Below are positions 45,546-57,230 of a stretch of 64,000 nucleotides of DNA, piece by piece. This DNA is from Allolobophora icterica. Taxonomy: Eukaryota > Annelida > Clitellata > Crassiclitellata > Lumbricidae. The notes under the pieces were generated by a model. The model did no database searches, was not told the DNA's origin, and saw only the letters and a program-made list of their open reading frames with translations. How positions within the stretch are numbered: position 1 is the stretch's first letter; each line of letters opens with the position of its first letter. Made by a program: the position numbers and the translations under genes. The stretch lies in assembly GCA_963556255.1 (NCBI GenBank), contig OY744615.1, forward strand, positions 46,927,148 to 46,991,147, given 5' to 3'.

Positions 45546-46160
45546 CACTTATTATGTGCATTATAATAATAATAAATATAATAATAATAATAAATAGCTA
45601 TAATAATAATAACAACATACTTTCATAATTATTACACACACATCTGTCTTACCTTATTCTTCATATATTATAATAATAATACATAATACTGCCATCACAT
45701 TCTGTGGTATGTTCAATGACCTGGCGCAGGACGAGGCCTCATCTCCCGGAAACAACATCTTAACAGATCTATTAATATCTAATTCCCAAAGGGATCATAT
45801 GTACATTGGGACAAAACAAAATAATAATAATGCATAGCACAGGTTTCAAACCGGCCTCAATACGCTCATCAACTACTGTGGACCCCTTCAAGACGAGACT
45901 CGAGACCCATTACTTAAAAATTGCTTATCCTGACTGGTCGTTACTGGTTTGTTAAGCACCCTTTTAACGGCATGTGCTGTGTTATGGCACTGTAGGAATT
46001 GTTGTTTTCATCATCATCATCATAATCATCAAACAGGTCTCTGTAAGTCTACCTGGTATCTTTCCAATGGATTATGATTTGCTACTGTGATTCCACTCGA
46101 AGCGACAATCGATTAGATTAGTAAGTTTAGCAGATCTCTTTTGTTTCCTACATATCATAT
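45546..46160. other. ATAATA-rich intron and LINE-like piece
   Basis: AATAAT-rich tract to about 45680; TTCAAACCGGCC...GGCATGTGCTGTG (45845-46000) looks like a worn LINE tail. Confidence 0.4.
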
Positions 46161-46330
46161 TGTATTTGGAGAAATGTATAGCGCCACTCACAGCTGAGGC
46201 CATTCAGCAGCGCTTCGAGTGCGAAGACCCCAAGAGAAGAAAAAGGTTTTAAGCACGGAAAGAGGAAGAGGTCCAGAAAGTAAGGTTACCCGTAGAGAAG
46301 AAGGGCATTCCAGTGGGAAGGCCCTATGTC
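46160..46330 (-). repeat. LINE/SINE tail
   Basis: TATAGCGCCACTCACAGCTG followed by AGAGAAGAAAAAGGTTTTAAG, a CR1/L2-like 3' end. Confidence 0.5.
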
Positions 46331-46566
46331 GGCAATAACTCCAGTTGGCAGAGTTTAAACCCAAGAGCTCCAATTAGCATTTATTTAAACCCAATAACTC
46401 TAATCAACAGAATTTAAACCCATGATTTCGAACTAGCAGAATTCAAACTCTGTAATCTAAACTAACAGACATTTCTAACCCAGAATCCGAACCAACAGAA
46501 TTCAACCCCTAGAATTTGAACCAAAAAACCTAGAGGCACATCACAAAGAATCTTCAACCACCTCAC

Positions 46567-49539
46567 CTTGCCACGTTTCGTCTTATCGAGCAGTGACCTG
46601 CCAATGCTGACACCGCCACCCAGGACTTCAAACCCTCGCAGGTTGGACAGGTCTTCCTTCCATCCTCCTTGATCCACAGCATCCCCGTTCATGATCATGT
46701 CCTCCGCAGGGATCGGCCGCTTGGCTGGCGCAAATTCACCCTTTTTTATGTCATTGTATTTCGTCATGGTCAGATATTCGGTTTTCGTCTTCGACGCAAC
46801 AAGATTGGACGCGGGTCGAATGAGAAGCTTCCCAGGTCGGGAAGCACTTTTGTCGTCCGCTCTCCTATTTGCCGTTTCGGACTTTGTAGAGTTTGTCATG
46901 TTTCTGCTGTTAGTGTCATTTCTATGCGTGTCATTCCTAATGTCATTCCTGGTTTCGTATCGAGCGCTGTCATTCCTATTGTTACTTCTGATCCCATTGT
47001 AACTGTGCAGACTTTCGATTTTCATGTCCATCCCATCAGTGTCATTCTCAACTTGAATGGTAACACCCTTTTTCCCGATGCTGGAACTGTCAGTCTGTTC
47101 GTTTACTAAACGTTCAGCGTTAACCGCTTTTCCACCACTGTTCTTGCTCTCTCCTGCTTTTCCAACAGTCGCTTTTGCCTCGGCGTTTTCCAGTTTTCCA
47201 GGAAGCTTTGCAGGAGATGCACTTCCAATCTGAATCACGGTGACCTGATTTTCTGTTCGAATGCTTGATGCTGAAGGCACTGAATTCGAGGAGTATTCGA
47301 CGGCTGGAGCATTTTCAACGGCTGACGACTTCTGCTCAAAATTGCTGGCAAAACTGCCAACCCTGATTCTTGTTGTCAAGTCCTGAGTTTGAACATCTTT
47401 AACTTGTTCTCGGTCTGACAGATTCCGGTTCGGTTGTACGTCGCCAGTGGTGATGGCAGACGTGTCGACACGAACGTTCGACGGAGTCGCCATCCGGGTA
47501 CTTGTCGAAGTCTGAACTGTCATGGTGACATTAGGGTCAGGCCGTGTCATGGTGCCGGTGTCATCCGTTTGTTTCCGGTCGTCGTCCAGTTTTTTCCAGT
47601 CGGTGTTTCGAACCCGCGTCTCAGGAACATCTGTTGCAGGCACTGGCATCAATTTTGTTTCTTCTTTTGTACCAGTAGTTGGTTCCTTGTTGGTCACGGA
47701 CGTACCAGCAAATGGTCTGGACTGAGTGACCGAATCGGTGTTTTTGTTGGCATAGCTGTCCGTAGACAATTTCACTGTATTTTTCGTCCCTCTCTGCTCG
47801 ACAGTTTGGCCATCGAGGAATCTGGAACTCAGAGTTTTCTCATTCTTTGCTTCGTAGAGTTTTGACGCTGCTTTCACGCTTATAGGTTTTTCCTCGGACA
47901 ATTTCGCCCCCTCGTCGTCAGGCTTGGAAACTCCAACCAAATTCCCTGTAACAGTTTCCAGCTTGTCGCTGTGAACCGAAGGTAGTGGCAGAGAACCAGT
48001 CTGCACCTTTTGTACGATCGATCGATCATCTTCCTTAACATTTTCGTTCAACGATCGTGCCGGCTTCGACTGCGTCAAGTCTCTGTTCGAGTCGTTTTCT
48101 TGTCTCACCCGATTTTTTGTGCCAACTCCGGCGGGGTATAACACCTTACCATAGGGTGCATTCTGCAAGGGTTTGCCAACCGGTTCAGAGCTGATTGTCG
48201 GGGCATTTAACTCGGAATCTTCCCTCTCTTTTGAGGAGGTTGCTAAATTCTGAAGGTTGCTTCTCCATGAATTTAAGCTTTTGCTTGAAGCAGTTTCCTC
48301 AGTGATGGGCTTTTCCGGCGCTGGTCGCTTTAGAGATGGACTGTTGTCAGCCGTTCGATCGACAGGTTGTTTGTTTGCACCGGGTAGCTCTAGGTTGGAT
48401 CTGTCTGGAACGGTTACTTCGACAATTTGCTTTTCTGGCGCAGATCGCTTAAGACCTGTGTTAGGTTTCTCCGGCAAGTTGTATTTCTTTCGCACGGACG
48501 TCACCGAAGTGGTGTTATGTTCGAAGATGTCTCGAGCCGCAGATACGATGTTGTGTGGAAGATCCTCTGCGTCGATGACATTAGACTGACTGGGAAAGGG
48601 TTCCTGGTCATTGTTGCTTAGCGGTCGGTGATTAACCTCGACCCCTGACCCCAGCTCCTTCAAAGCTTTATCGCCCGTGCTAGCGGAATCTGTGCTACCA
48701 AGGGTGCCCTCGTCCCAGCTCCGACGAGACGACTCGATGTCACTGTTTACTGTTAGTCTCGAGGGCTTCTTCTCGGTCGAGTCTTTCTCCGAAGCCGATG
48801 TTCGACTGCTGTTCCTCGTCGAGCCTTTCGGAGCATCGCCTGTGCTTCGGACGCTTCCCTGCGTCTTCGTTGGAGCGACGACAGGGGCCGGTTCATCCTT
48901 TCCAGTAAACATGATGAATTTTTTACGCAGTTTGTGAACGAAGCCTTTCCCATAAGTCACCTCTTCCTCGAACACTTCGTCACCCGCTTCCTCCACGAGG
49001 ATGGCTGGACTTGCGTCCGGTGTTACGCTGCCATCAGAAACACTTGGCATGCCTTCATCCGAACCGGTGCTCTTAGTCGACAGCGCACGCGGGTCGCTCT
49101 TCCGCAACGCACGTTTCTCCGATCTCACATGATTCTTCGACTGGCGACGCTTCTGACGGTCGGACAAAAGAATCGGATTCTGTTTAATCGGCAGAAGCCT
49201 CTCTTCCACAAGCAGGTCGTCCACCGACCCGATATGGATTTCCGTAACGCCGGAAGTGTGATTCAACGTCGAATCCGTCCGAGTTTCTTTCTCCGTTGCG
49301 GAGGGCGCCGAGGGTGTTGCGTACTGTTGAAGTTTCTTTGATAGGGTCGTCTGCTTCCATGTCGATCCCGTGGCGGGGGCTGCCTCAGCTGTATTCTGGG
49401 TCGGATTCACCCCAGATCCCGTCCCAGTGCGAGTGGAATCTCCCTTCGTGGCTATAGAGGGCCCACCGTTCTCCTGGTGCCGTTTGCGATCGAGTAGGGC
49501 CTGTTTCCAAGCGGGCAACGAGGAAGTATCGGACGACAT
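46567..49539 (-). CDS. TPRN-like: Taperin-like gene, large first visible coding exon
   Basis: The 2973-bp exon gives 991 residues in phase 0, ending AAG before a strong donor GTGAGG. The N-terminus SSLPAWKQALLDRKRHQ resembles the taperin/phostensin start (PAWKREILERKR-like), and IKQNPILLSDRQKRR the next conserved patch. The long middle is low-complexity, Ser/Thr/Asn-rich and probably disordered. The end, GFEVLGGGVSIGRSLLDKTK, aligns with the taperin block just before its PP1-docking motif. Taperin is an actin- and PP1-associated protein of sensory hair cell bases in vertebrates. The ATG at 49539 was chosen because an acceptor-like TTTTTTGTTGACAG lies about 20 nt upstream, leaving the 5' UTR partly in another exon. 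Vertebrate similarity is from memory. Confidence 0.75.
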
Positions 49540-49654
49540 CACCGGCCGATCTTTCGGTTCTGTCAACAAAAAAGGAACGACATAACGGCTGGGTTTAATC
49601 GCAACACAAAACTCTCACTAATCATCGGTCGAGATCATTAAAAACCAAAACGAA

Positions 49655-49710
49655 GTCATTTCCCAACGCAGGTGGTCCACTTCCGGGTACGTCATTGGGC
49701 GGGGCTCATC
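49655..49710 (-). promoter_or_regulatory. Candidate promoter cluster of the taperin-like gene
   Basis: On the minus strand GCCCCGCCC (GC box), CCAATGACGTA (CCAAT/CRE-like) and CCGGAAGTGG (ETS-like) lie within about 45 bp, some 120-165 bp before the ATG. The acceptor-like sequence between argues that transcription may start further upstream. Confidence 0.35.
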
Positions 49711-49849
49711 GCAGAGACCTTCTCGAGGCTGTCTCACTGCCTCGCTAGGAATACAACCGGTTACGTAAGTATGCATGTGTGTACATGTGTTGGACCCTCT
49801 TTCTGTAACTATATTACTCTACGCTGAAAATCCGTAACGTAGCATCGTT

Positions 49850-50270
49850 TCGCAATCATAATCTCGTAATTTATACTGCGCTATGGAGCTAAGTGGCGGG
49901 CACCAGAAAATCACAGGCGCTCAATGAGAAAACCGAATAAGGGTCGGTAAATAAGCTGGATGAGTTTTTAGGCACGATCTGAAGTCCAGCACAGACTTTG
50001 CTGCAGAAGAGACCATCAGCAAACGGATTTGACAGATAATCAAGAGAGGGGCCAGAGGGTGGTGAATTAACTGGCGAAGATCTTCTGGGAGCTCGCTCGA
50101 GATAACCTGAAATTCACTTTCTGCATGGGTGAAAAGAGAGCCGTCCCAGTTTTGAACCCTTACCAACGCCCCAATAGGACCTGGTCTTGATTTTGACTTC
50201 AAACTGGAACCGAAGCTGATCTATAATAAGCTGGTTCTCGCGACTTAGCTTTCCAGGCGCTATAGAAATC
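49850..50270 (-). repeat. LINE-tail-like DNA
   Basis: TAATCTCGTAATTTATACTG...GGCGCT and a minus-strand frame with QNWDGSLFTH resemble worn LINE 3' sequence. Weak. Confidence 0.4.
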
Positions 50271-50420
50271 TCGAGATTATGAATGTAAAGTAAGGCCGAC
50301 GTGACTCATACGTAAGATGTCGTTCAATAGTGAAAAAGAACCAAAGTGTAATTGTAATTTATAACTTCCATCGCAATTTGCGCAGATGTCTAATTCAAAA
50401 GGCTTGAAACGAGGTATGAC

Positions 50421-50840
50421 CACAGTATAAATAATTACACAGTAGGCTACATCGACTCGTCGCCGCTGCTGCAGTCAGAATGTGTGACATTATAAATACC
50501 TAAGCCCCGCCCACTGTCGTCTGCCATCTTGAAAGAGACCGTTTACCATGCCGATACACCGGAAACAATCACATCAAATATTTGTTAAACGTTAAAAACA
50601 ACATTGAGGACTACCTGTACACGACGATACACCGGAATCCATCAAATAAAATATTTTTTAAACGTTACAAAATCATTTAGGACTTCATTAGAATTAACAA
50701 TATTATTTTTAACGTTAATTTCAGCTTAAATCTATAATTCAAAAGCTATTTTTCAAGGTGGCGTCGTAATCACGTGACCAGAAGAACTTGTCAACAGCCA
50801 GCAATGAGAGTCGACGTACTGTGTAATTATTTATACTGTG
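50421..50840. mobile_element. MITE with exact 24-bp inverted termini
   Basis: CACAGTATAAATAATTACAC plus four more bases (50421-50444) is the exact reverse complement of 50817-50840. GTATGAC flanks both sides (50414-50420, 50841-50847); reading it as 8 bp is also possible. Inside, GATACACCGGAA and ATATTT...TTAAACGTTA recur, a short tandem duplication. The superfamily is not assigned. Confidence 0.75.
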
Positions 50841-51440
50841 GTATGACGCACCAAAACCGTTATTTTGTCGGATCAATATTCAGATTAGTCTATGAGACAG
50901 AGAAGCAGTATATATGATTCAAAAGGTAGACACTTTTCGACACCTTTAAAACGCCGTCAACTAGGACTATATATTCGTCAACCTCGCCAATCGTCTAGTC
51001 CAGTTTTGTGGCGGATCCAGAGTTTAACATCTTATAGCAACATTAAAAACCTGCTTACCGTGGGCTGCATACAAAGTTAAGTTTTCAGGCTGGTCAGCCT
51101 TATCATTAAAGGAAAGGTTTTGTAGCATGGGCGGCGATCATGGGGGGACGAGGGGGACATGACCCCCACCTTTAAGAGTGGGGGGACACGCCATACATTC
51201 CCCAATTTTGAAGAAACACCTAAAAAGGCGGAGAAATGTAATTGCGCGTGAGGGTTTTCACTGCCTTTTTGACCAGATGAGGTAAAAACAAAATTTTTTT
51301 ACCACAAGTGTCCCCCAAAAAATCTCAGAAAGAAAAAGAAATTGGTAAAAAAAGGCAACAAATTTTTAGGGGATGAATTTGTAAAAAAAGGTTATGAATT
51401 TTGTAGACGACTTCCTAAAAAAAGGGTAATGGGGTAATGA

Positions 51441-53766
51441 CAGGGTCCGATTTGCCGGGGGGGTCGGGGGGGTTGGACCCCCCTGCTTCTTTTTTTGACC
51501 CCCTGCTTCAAGCCTTTGGCCGACCCCCGGGGGGGTCGGCTTGACCCCCTCAAATTCATTACCCTGAGTCTTACACCAAACGACTCCATTATGACCTATT
51601 GCAAGCAGTACAGCCTTGTCACCTTTGGGTAATTATTTATTATCCAGTCGGTACTCTAATTTTGAAATATCGCGTTAATATTGTTCACGAGTAGCGCTTT
51701 AAGCTTGGCATATTCAGCTGTTGAGGGATTATGTTACTTTTAACTCAAGCTGAGGTCGTCTACTGTGTAGGCAGAGGCAGTGTCAGAGATGTTTCGCAGG
51801 GCACGACCAAACATACAGCAGACAACAAACGGACCACAGTCCCTGCACAAGCCAGCGCCCACAGGCGCCTTCATGCCCGGGGCCCTCGCCTTGGGCACAT
51901 CGGCTCCAACGCCACGAGCTTCCAGTTGCGAGCAATGCGGGGTAAAGGTCAAGTAGACAGTGGCATTCTGTCCAGCGTTCCCTGGCGCTTTGACCTCGAT
52001 TGACCTAGACTAGAGTGCACATCTGTATCAGTGCACAGCTATATGCTGTCATTTTGTGACATGAACCGAATTGGAGATCGGCATAAGGTGGTCAAAATGC
52101 AGGATCATCTGTGCCTATAAAGTGCCTCTATAAAGTCACTGGTGATGCTGCAGTTGTTGTCCTACAACCGCCAGTCCAAACAAGAACACGTCATCAAAAC
52201 GTACGTCTCCTGCCATTGGATTATGGTGGAACCCCAGAAGCTGTGCACTCTGCTTCAGAGAAGTTTCGGATTGACAATTTTCTGCCCATCGTTGATCAAT
52301 TCACAACCGAGTTGACAAGAAGACTTGCATCATAAGAACTACTCTGCTCAAGGTTTATTGGTTTTCTATCTAGGCTTGAATCTTGTAGTGATGAAGAAAT
52401 ACACAACTCAGAGAAAAACCTTGTAGCAATATACGGCGATGACCTCGATGAAAGCATTGGCAATGAGCTCATAATTTTATGCAGTGTTCTTATTTTGTCA
52501 AAATGTTTAAACATGAGACAGGCCTCAACATAAGTCAAGAGCAGTTCATGTACCAATACATGGCAAAGGTGTTGAAAGTTCATTTCAAGTATGACACATG
52601 AGAGACCTATAGCCACCTTGCAGCGTTGAGCATAGAGAGTGATATTCTACGTCAACTGAATTTTAATCAGTTTATTGATGACTTTTCCAATGGAAAAGTG
52701 CGCAAAGTCCTTTTGGGCCTATTCAAATTTACACCCAACTGTAGGCTTAACTGAGCTAATTAACTGACTCAATCTATCTGTTTTTAGTTTGGAGGTCCCG
52801 CCTATCACCCTTTCTAATTTCTTTCTTTGTCTGTATCAACAATTTCTATTAAAAACTGGATAAGAATCTTAAAGCTTATCCTTTTGTGTTGTACTTGAAC
52901 CTCTTAATAGCCTATAATAGAAGACCGTTTATTTATAAGTAAAATGATCTTCCCAATTTATTTTCATATTTAAAAAAATTAATTATCAATAAGTCACAAT
53001 ATTATTCTCAGATTGTGATCGAGTACTCTATACATAAAAACAAGGCCAGCATAGGGGGTCTCATCTCGCAACACTTGAGCACACTTTGAAGATTCTGCTC
53101 ATTTCGTCTGCAGCTTGCGACCGTGGCTTTAGCCAGATGAACTTGCAACATATAGGCCTACAGTGCGCAACTTGCTGGCTGTTGGCTGATGATCAGCATT
53201 AACGGGCCATCTCTAACATCTTGGAATGCCAGGATATACTGTACGTTATTTCCTGGCTGAAATGTGGGCGCCATGATGCCTTAGATAAGCCAATTGGCAA
53301 GGCGACTATTGTGCACAAACAAAAGAAATATGCACAGCTTTTTGATAGTGGCTGTACTAGTGTACTTGGTGCACTGGTTCATTGGGTTTGCTAGTATCTC
53401 CAATGACAGTACTTGGTGCATTGGTTTGATAGCCTTGGTTGTGTACTTGTATTTAATCTTTCAGTGCAATTTAGTCACGTCTAACGCTTCTGTGTGGGCC
53501 TACAATTTGTTGTTCCTATTAGTATATTTCAGCTAAAACTGCGACTGAAAACTCCTTTTAATTTTGAATAAAAATTTGTTTCGATGTCATGTTTGCATCG
53601 TAGTTGACTGTTGGTCATTGCAGAATCTTGACATATTATGGAAGTTCATTAACCTCATTTAGGCCCTACAAAATAACGAGTAAAAAATTAATTATGGCTT
53701 AATACATTTTTATTATTTGTATAGATTTCCGACCCCCCTGCTTCTTTTTTGACAAATCGGACCCTG
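51441..53766 (+). mobile_element. Nested hAT element with transposase relic
   Basis: CAGGGTCCGATTTG at the left and CAAATCGGACCCTG at the right are perfect inverted ends. GGTAATGA flanks exactly (51433-51440, 53767-53774). G/C-rich GGGGGTCGG and GACCCCCCTGCTTCTTTT blocks lie subterminally on both sides. The plus-strand interior holds a decayed hAT transposase. Confidence 0.9.
52090..52755 (+). pseudogene. hAT transposase relic (ZMYM1-like type)
   Basis: Fragments in several frames read FRIDNFLPIVDQFTTELTRR, EKNLVAIYGDDLDESIGNEL, ETGLNISQEQFMYQYMAKVL and YSHLAALSIESDILRQLNF. This is the order found in the C-terminal half of ZMYM1/TTF-type hAT transposases, ending in the dimerisation region. 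The frame is broken repeatedly and the catalytic N-terminal half is not recognisable. Confidence 0.65.
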
Positions 53767-54013
53767 GGTAATGAGATTCATTGTTGGGAGACCCGAAAAG
53801 AGTAGTAAAAAGAGGCGAATGACTAAAAAAGTCATCAACTTTTTTGGAGATGAATTCGTAGAAAAGTCATCAAGTTTTTGTGGAGATGAATTCCTAAAAA
53901 AGAAAAAAAAATTTGGGGGGACATGAATTCCTAAAAAAAGGTAATCGACCAGACTATGGCCGACTTTGTCCCCCCCCCACCTCTCAGACAAGATCGCCGC
54001 CACTGTTTTGTAG

Positions 54014-55530
54014 GTTGCAATGTTGCAACAATAACAACAACAACAACAAAATTATACAACTTTATCTGACACCATTCAAAAAGTATTTACAGAATATGGA
54101 AAATAATCGACAGAAACACACATTTTCAATTCAACGTAACACAACGAACCCTACCCTACGAAAATAACAACCAAAAAGAACTACAGTCTGTTCCACCCGT
54201 GGATTAAAAAAGATGACCTTGTCGACCAGAGGTGGTTTTTGCTGGACTCGATCCAACCAATTCTGCGGTCTTCGTAAACGAGAGAAACTGTTCATCTAAT
54301 TCAAGCAATCAGGAAATCGATTCGGCATAAAACCAATCACTAATTCATCTGTTTATCAGAATTGGATTATATAAACACAGATAATTCATCCAACTTATCT
54401 GTTTACTATATATGATTCACAATATAATCATTCATCTAAGTCATCTGTTGTGTGAATCAATTCATGAGACCATTCAATAATACATCTATTCCATGCGATC
54501 TCATGAATCAATTCATGAGACCATTCAGTAATTCATCTGGTCACTGTCATCTAACAACTTGGTTGGATGACAAAGTTAATGACAAGATGATAAGCTAAAA
54601 ACAGCCCGCAGAAGCTGCAAGTTAGATCAGCTCTAGATGTTTATCTTTTTGCCTCTCACAGTTACACGCACATAAAAAATTGGCCAAAAACTAAACGACA
54701 CAACACAATTCGACATTAGAGACTCGCTACTAACCAGTCATCGAAGTTATCTTCACAGTCAAAACAGAAACATCAAAAAGCTGCTACAAACAAAAATGAG
54801 TCAAAACTGACCTAAACTGTAGTGTCAATTTTAGCATTTCAATTCAAAACCGTACAGAAAACTAAAACAAATCCTATACCAAAATGTGCTGACAGGGCAA
54901 TTCTACACAACAGAAACACAGTCCACATCTTCCAAAGCTACCGAAACTTAACTAGAAATAAAATCCACATACAACATATGAAAAGTTTACTTTGTAAAAT
55001 CAATCGGAGCATCCAGCTAAGACAAATTTCTAGCAAAAATCAAAAAGAGTCCGTCAAAAGAACTGTTCAAATTAAAATGCCCAGTGTCGAAGAGCTGTTC
55101 TCTTGAGAAATATTCTTCATCACCCTCCAAAGCAATTTTCTGTGTAATTTAGAAAGCTAGAAGCAGATAAAATTAAAATCACAAAAGTTCAAAAACTCCA
55201 CTCAATGAAAAACTGAAAATTCTAAAGTCAGACTAATTCTAAATTTTACGCATTCGCTACCAACACAAGAACCCTGCTGCTCAAACACGGAATATCTATC
55301 TATCTGCATACTATTCACAAATTACCTACATTGGGAATACCAGTTTAACTGATGGAAAAATAAATAAAATAAGAGAACATGGAAAACATTCTCTAAACCA
55401 TAAGCTCAAGATTTCTTGGTTAAACACCAGTTTAAAAAAATGCCAGAACTTGTTGGCTTACAACGAAACACTGAATGTCAACAAAACCAGCAATTTCAAC
55501 AAATGGTTATAGACACATCTTTAAAACACC
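54014..55530. other. Intergenic; ATTCATCTG-rich stretch
   Basis: At 54290-54545, words such as AATTCATCTGTT and AATCAATTCATGAGACCATT repeat loosely. No gene is seen in the rest. Confidence 0.45.
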
Positions 55531-55534
55531 ATGT

Positions 55535-56080
55535 GAAATGTTTAGAAACATACATTGGCAGGTGAAATGTAAATAAACATTTACTGACAGATGAAATGTA
55601 AAGATACACATGTACATACACTGACAGGCAGCGATATGTATGAAAACATACACTGACAGGTGAAAAGTAACAAACCAAACATTGGCAGGTGAATCTAAAG
55701 AACATACACTGACAGGTGAAATGTAATGAAACATACATTGACAGGTGAAATGTACAAAACATATTAACAGGTGAAAATGCTAAAGAAACATACATTGACA
55801 GGTGAAATGTACAAAACACATTACCAGGTGAAAATGTTAAAGAAACATACATTGACAGGTGAAATGTATGAAAACACATTGACAGGTGAAATGTAATGAA
55901 ACATGCACTGATAGGTGAAATGTACGAAAACACATTGACAGGTGAAATGTAATGAAACATGCACTGATAGGTGAAATGTACGAAAACACATTGACAGGTG
56001 AAACGTAATGAAACATACATTGACAGGTGAAATGTACAAAAACACATTGACAGGTGAAATGTTAAAGAAACACATTGACT
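55535..56080. repeat. 28-30 bp minisatellite
   Basis: About 18 units with the core ACATTGACAGGTGAAATGTA. A 214-residue minus-strand frame across it is a product of the repeat. Confidence 0.9.
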
Positions 56081-56254
56081 GACATGCGCTTCACGGGCAA
56101 ACACGCATATATAATAGGAGAATACAATCTCATTAGACATCTTTTAAAGAAAACCTTTTCTGTGTTAAGACAGAATTGCGAACACAAACACTGCTGCAAA
56201 AAACTACATTTCCTTCATCCAGACAATAACTGAACCTAGATCCTGTACACATCT

Positions 56255-56545
56255 ACAAAATGTTTCATCCATTATCATCATTGATATTGCATCATCATTG
56301 CCATTTTACAATCAGCAGCAGCATCACCACCATCATTGTTTTATCGCCATTACCATCATCATCCTCACTTGGTAACAACACGATCATTTCTTGGTGACCA
56401 TTATCATCATCCTCACTTGTTACCATCCTCATCCTCATCATTTCTCCATCACCATTATCATCCTCACCTTGTTACCATCATCATTCTACCTTACATTTCA
56501 CAATCACCATCATCTTCACCCTTGCACCAATCACCATCATGAACA
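56255..56545. repeat. (CAT)n-like low complexity
   Basis: Degenerate ATCATC/CACCATTATCATCCTC units. Confidence 0.8.
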
Positions 56546-57000
56546 GTGCCAGAAAAGAAACATACCTAGTTCCTCCTTATGATATGTGGTTACATAAACA
56601 AACCTCCCAGTTCAACATATCTTCAACCAAACACAACTACACACAGCAGCAGTTTCACTAGTCACAATGTTATTGCCAAGGACATGAAGCAAATATCAAA
56701 CGGTGACAAACGCTGATCTACGCAGCTATCTAGACACCTATATTTCACTTAATTATTTCCAATACTGTGTCTACTGTCTTGACGTTCCAACCAAAAGTCT
56801 GCTCTCGTCCTCTCATTTTAGTCAAAATTTACTGAGAAATTCTTTTACTTAAACATCAATCCCAGAAATTTCTACGCACAACCAGAAAACTTTGCCGTGG
56901 GACTTCCCAGAATGCAAACTACTCGAGCGCGCAATTTTTAGATACAACTCAAAATTATTACATGCTCGTTAAAGTAAATCTAGGGAATTGGTCAAGCTTT
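56546..57000. other. Intergenic, nothing recognised
   Basis: No domain, repeat partner or structure seen. Confidence 0.4.
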
Positions 57001-57004
57001 TGTA

Positions 57005-57230
57005 ATTGTAATTAGTAACTTCTATTGCACTGGTGTCTAATGCACAAGGCATCAACCGAGGGCACACCAAAACCAAGCCGTAATCAGGTCAACATAAAGA
57101 AGATCAGTCCATAAGACAGAGAGGCAGCCTATGGTGGATAAGCAATTTGAAAGAGGTATGGTTTTAAGTTGAGAACGAAATGACACAAGCGACTTCAACA
57201 GAGCACAAAGACATAAACAATCCTTCATGC
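57005..57230 (-). repeat. Interspersed repeat R1, reverse copy
   Basis: Reverse complement of 1650-1875, from AGTAACTTCTATTGCACTGG to TTGAGAACGAAATGACACAA. Confidence 0.7.

Larger units (their letters stand above)
44252..46566 (-). other. Intron of the taperin-like gene
   Basis: Begins GTGAGG and ends TTTGCAG on the minus strand, phase 0 at both sides. It is filled with microsatellites, a GATGAAGGTAA minisatellite and SINE/LINE fragments. Confidence 0.7.
51126..54005. mobile_element. Outer hAT-type element
   Basis: Ends CATGGGCGGCGATC and GATCGCCGCCACTG are inverted. The 8-bp duplication TTTTGTAG is exact (51118-51125, 54006-54013). Its own sequence is split by a second hAT (51441-53766). 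No coding part of its own is visible. Confidence 0.85.

Noticed and set aside
46462..46566. RGKVRW as a PP1-docking RVxF motif at the end of the taperin-like exon
   Set aside because: The codons for VRW lie past a strong GTGAGG donor; spliced RNA continues LSINF from 44251 instead.
49540..49569. Start of the taperin-like protein at the TTG near 49569
   Set aside because: TTG is an unlikely eukaryotic start and sits in an acceptor-like TTTTTTGTTGACAG; the ATG at 49539 is preferred.
51731..52003. Host gene on the plus strand inside the nested element
   Set aside because: It lies between hAT ends and has no recognisable domain; the opposite strand is equally open, as expected from GC-rich relic DNA.
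55496..56140. 214-residue Cys/Phe-rich protein on the minus strand
   Set aside because: It is a translation of the 28-30 bp minisatellite and has no domain or splice context.
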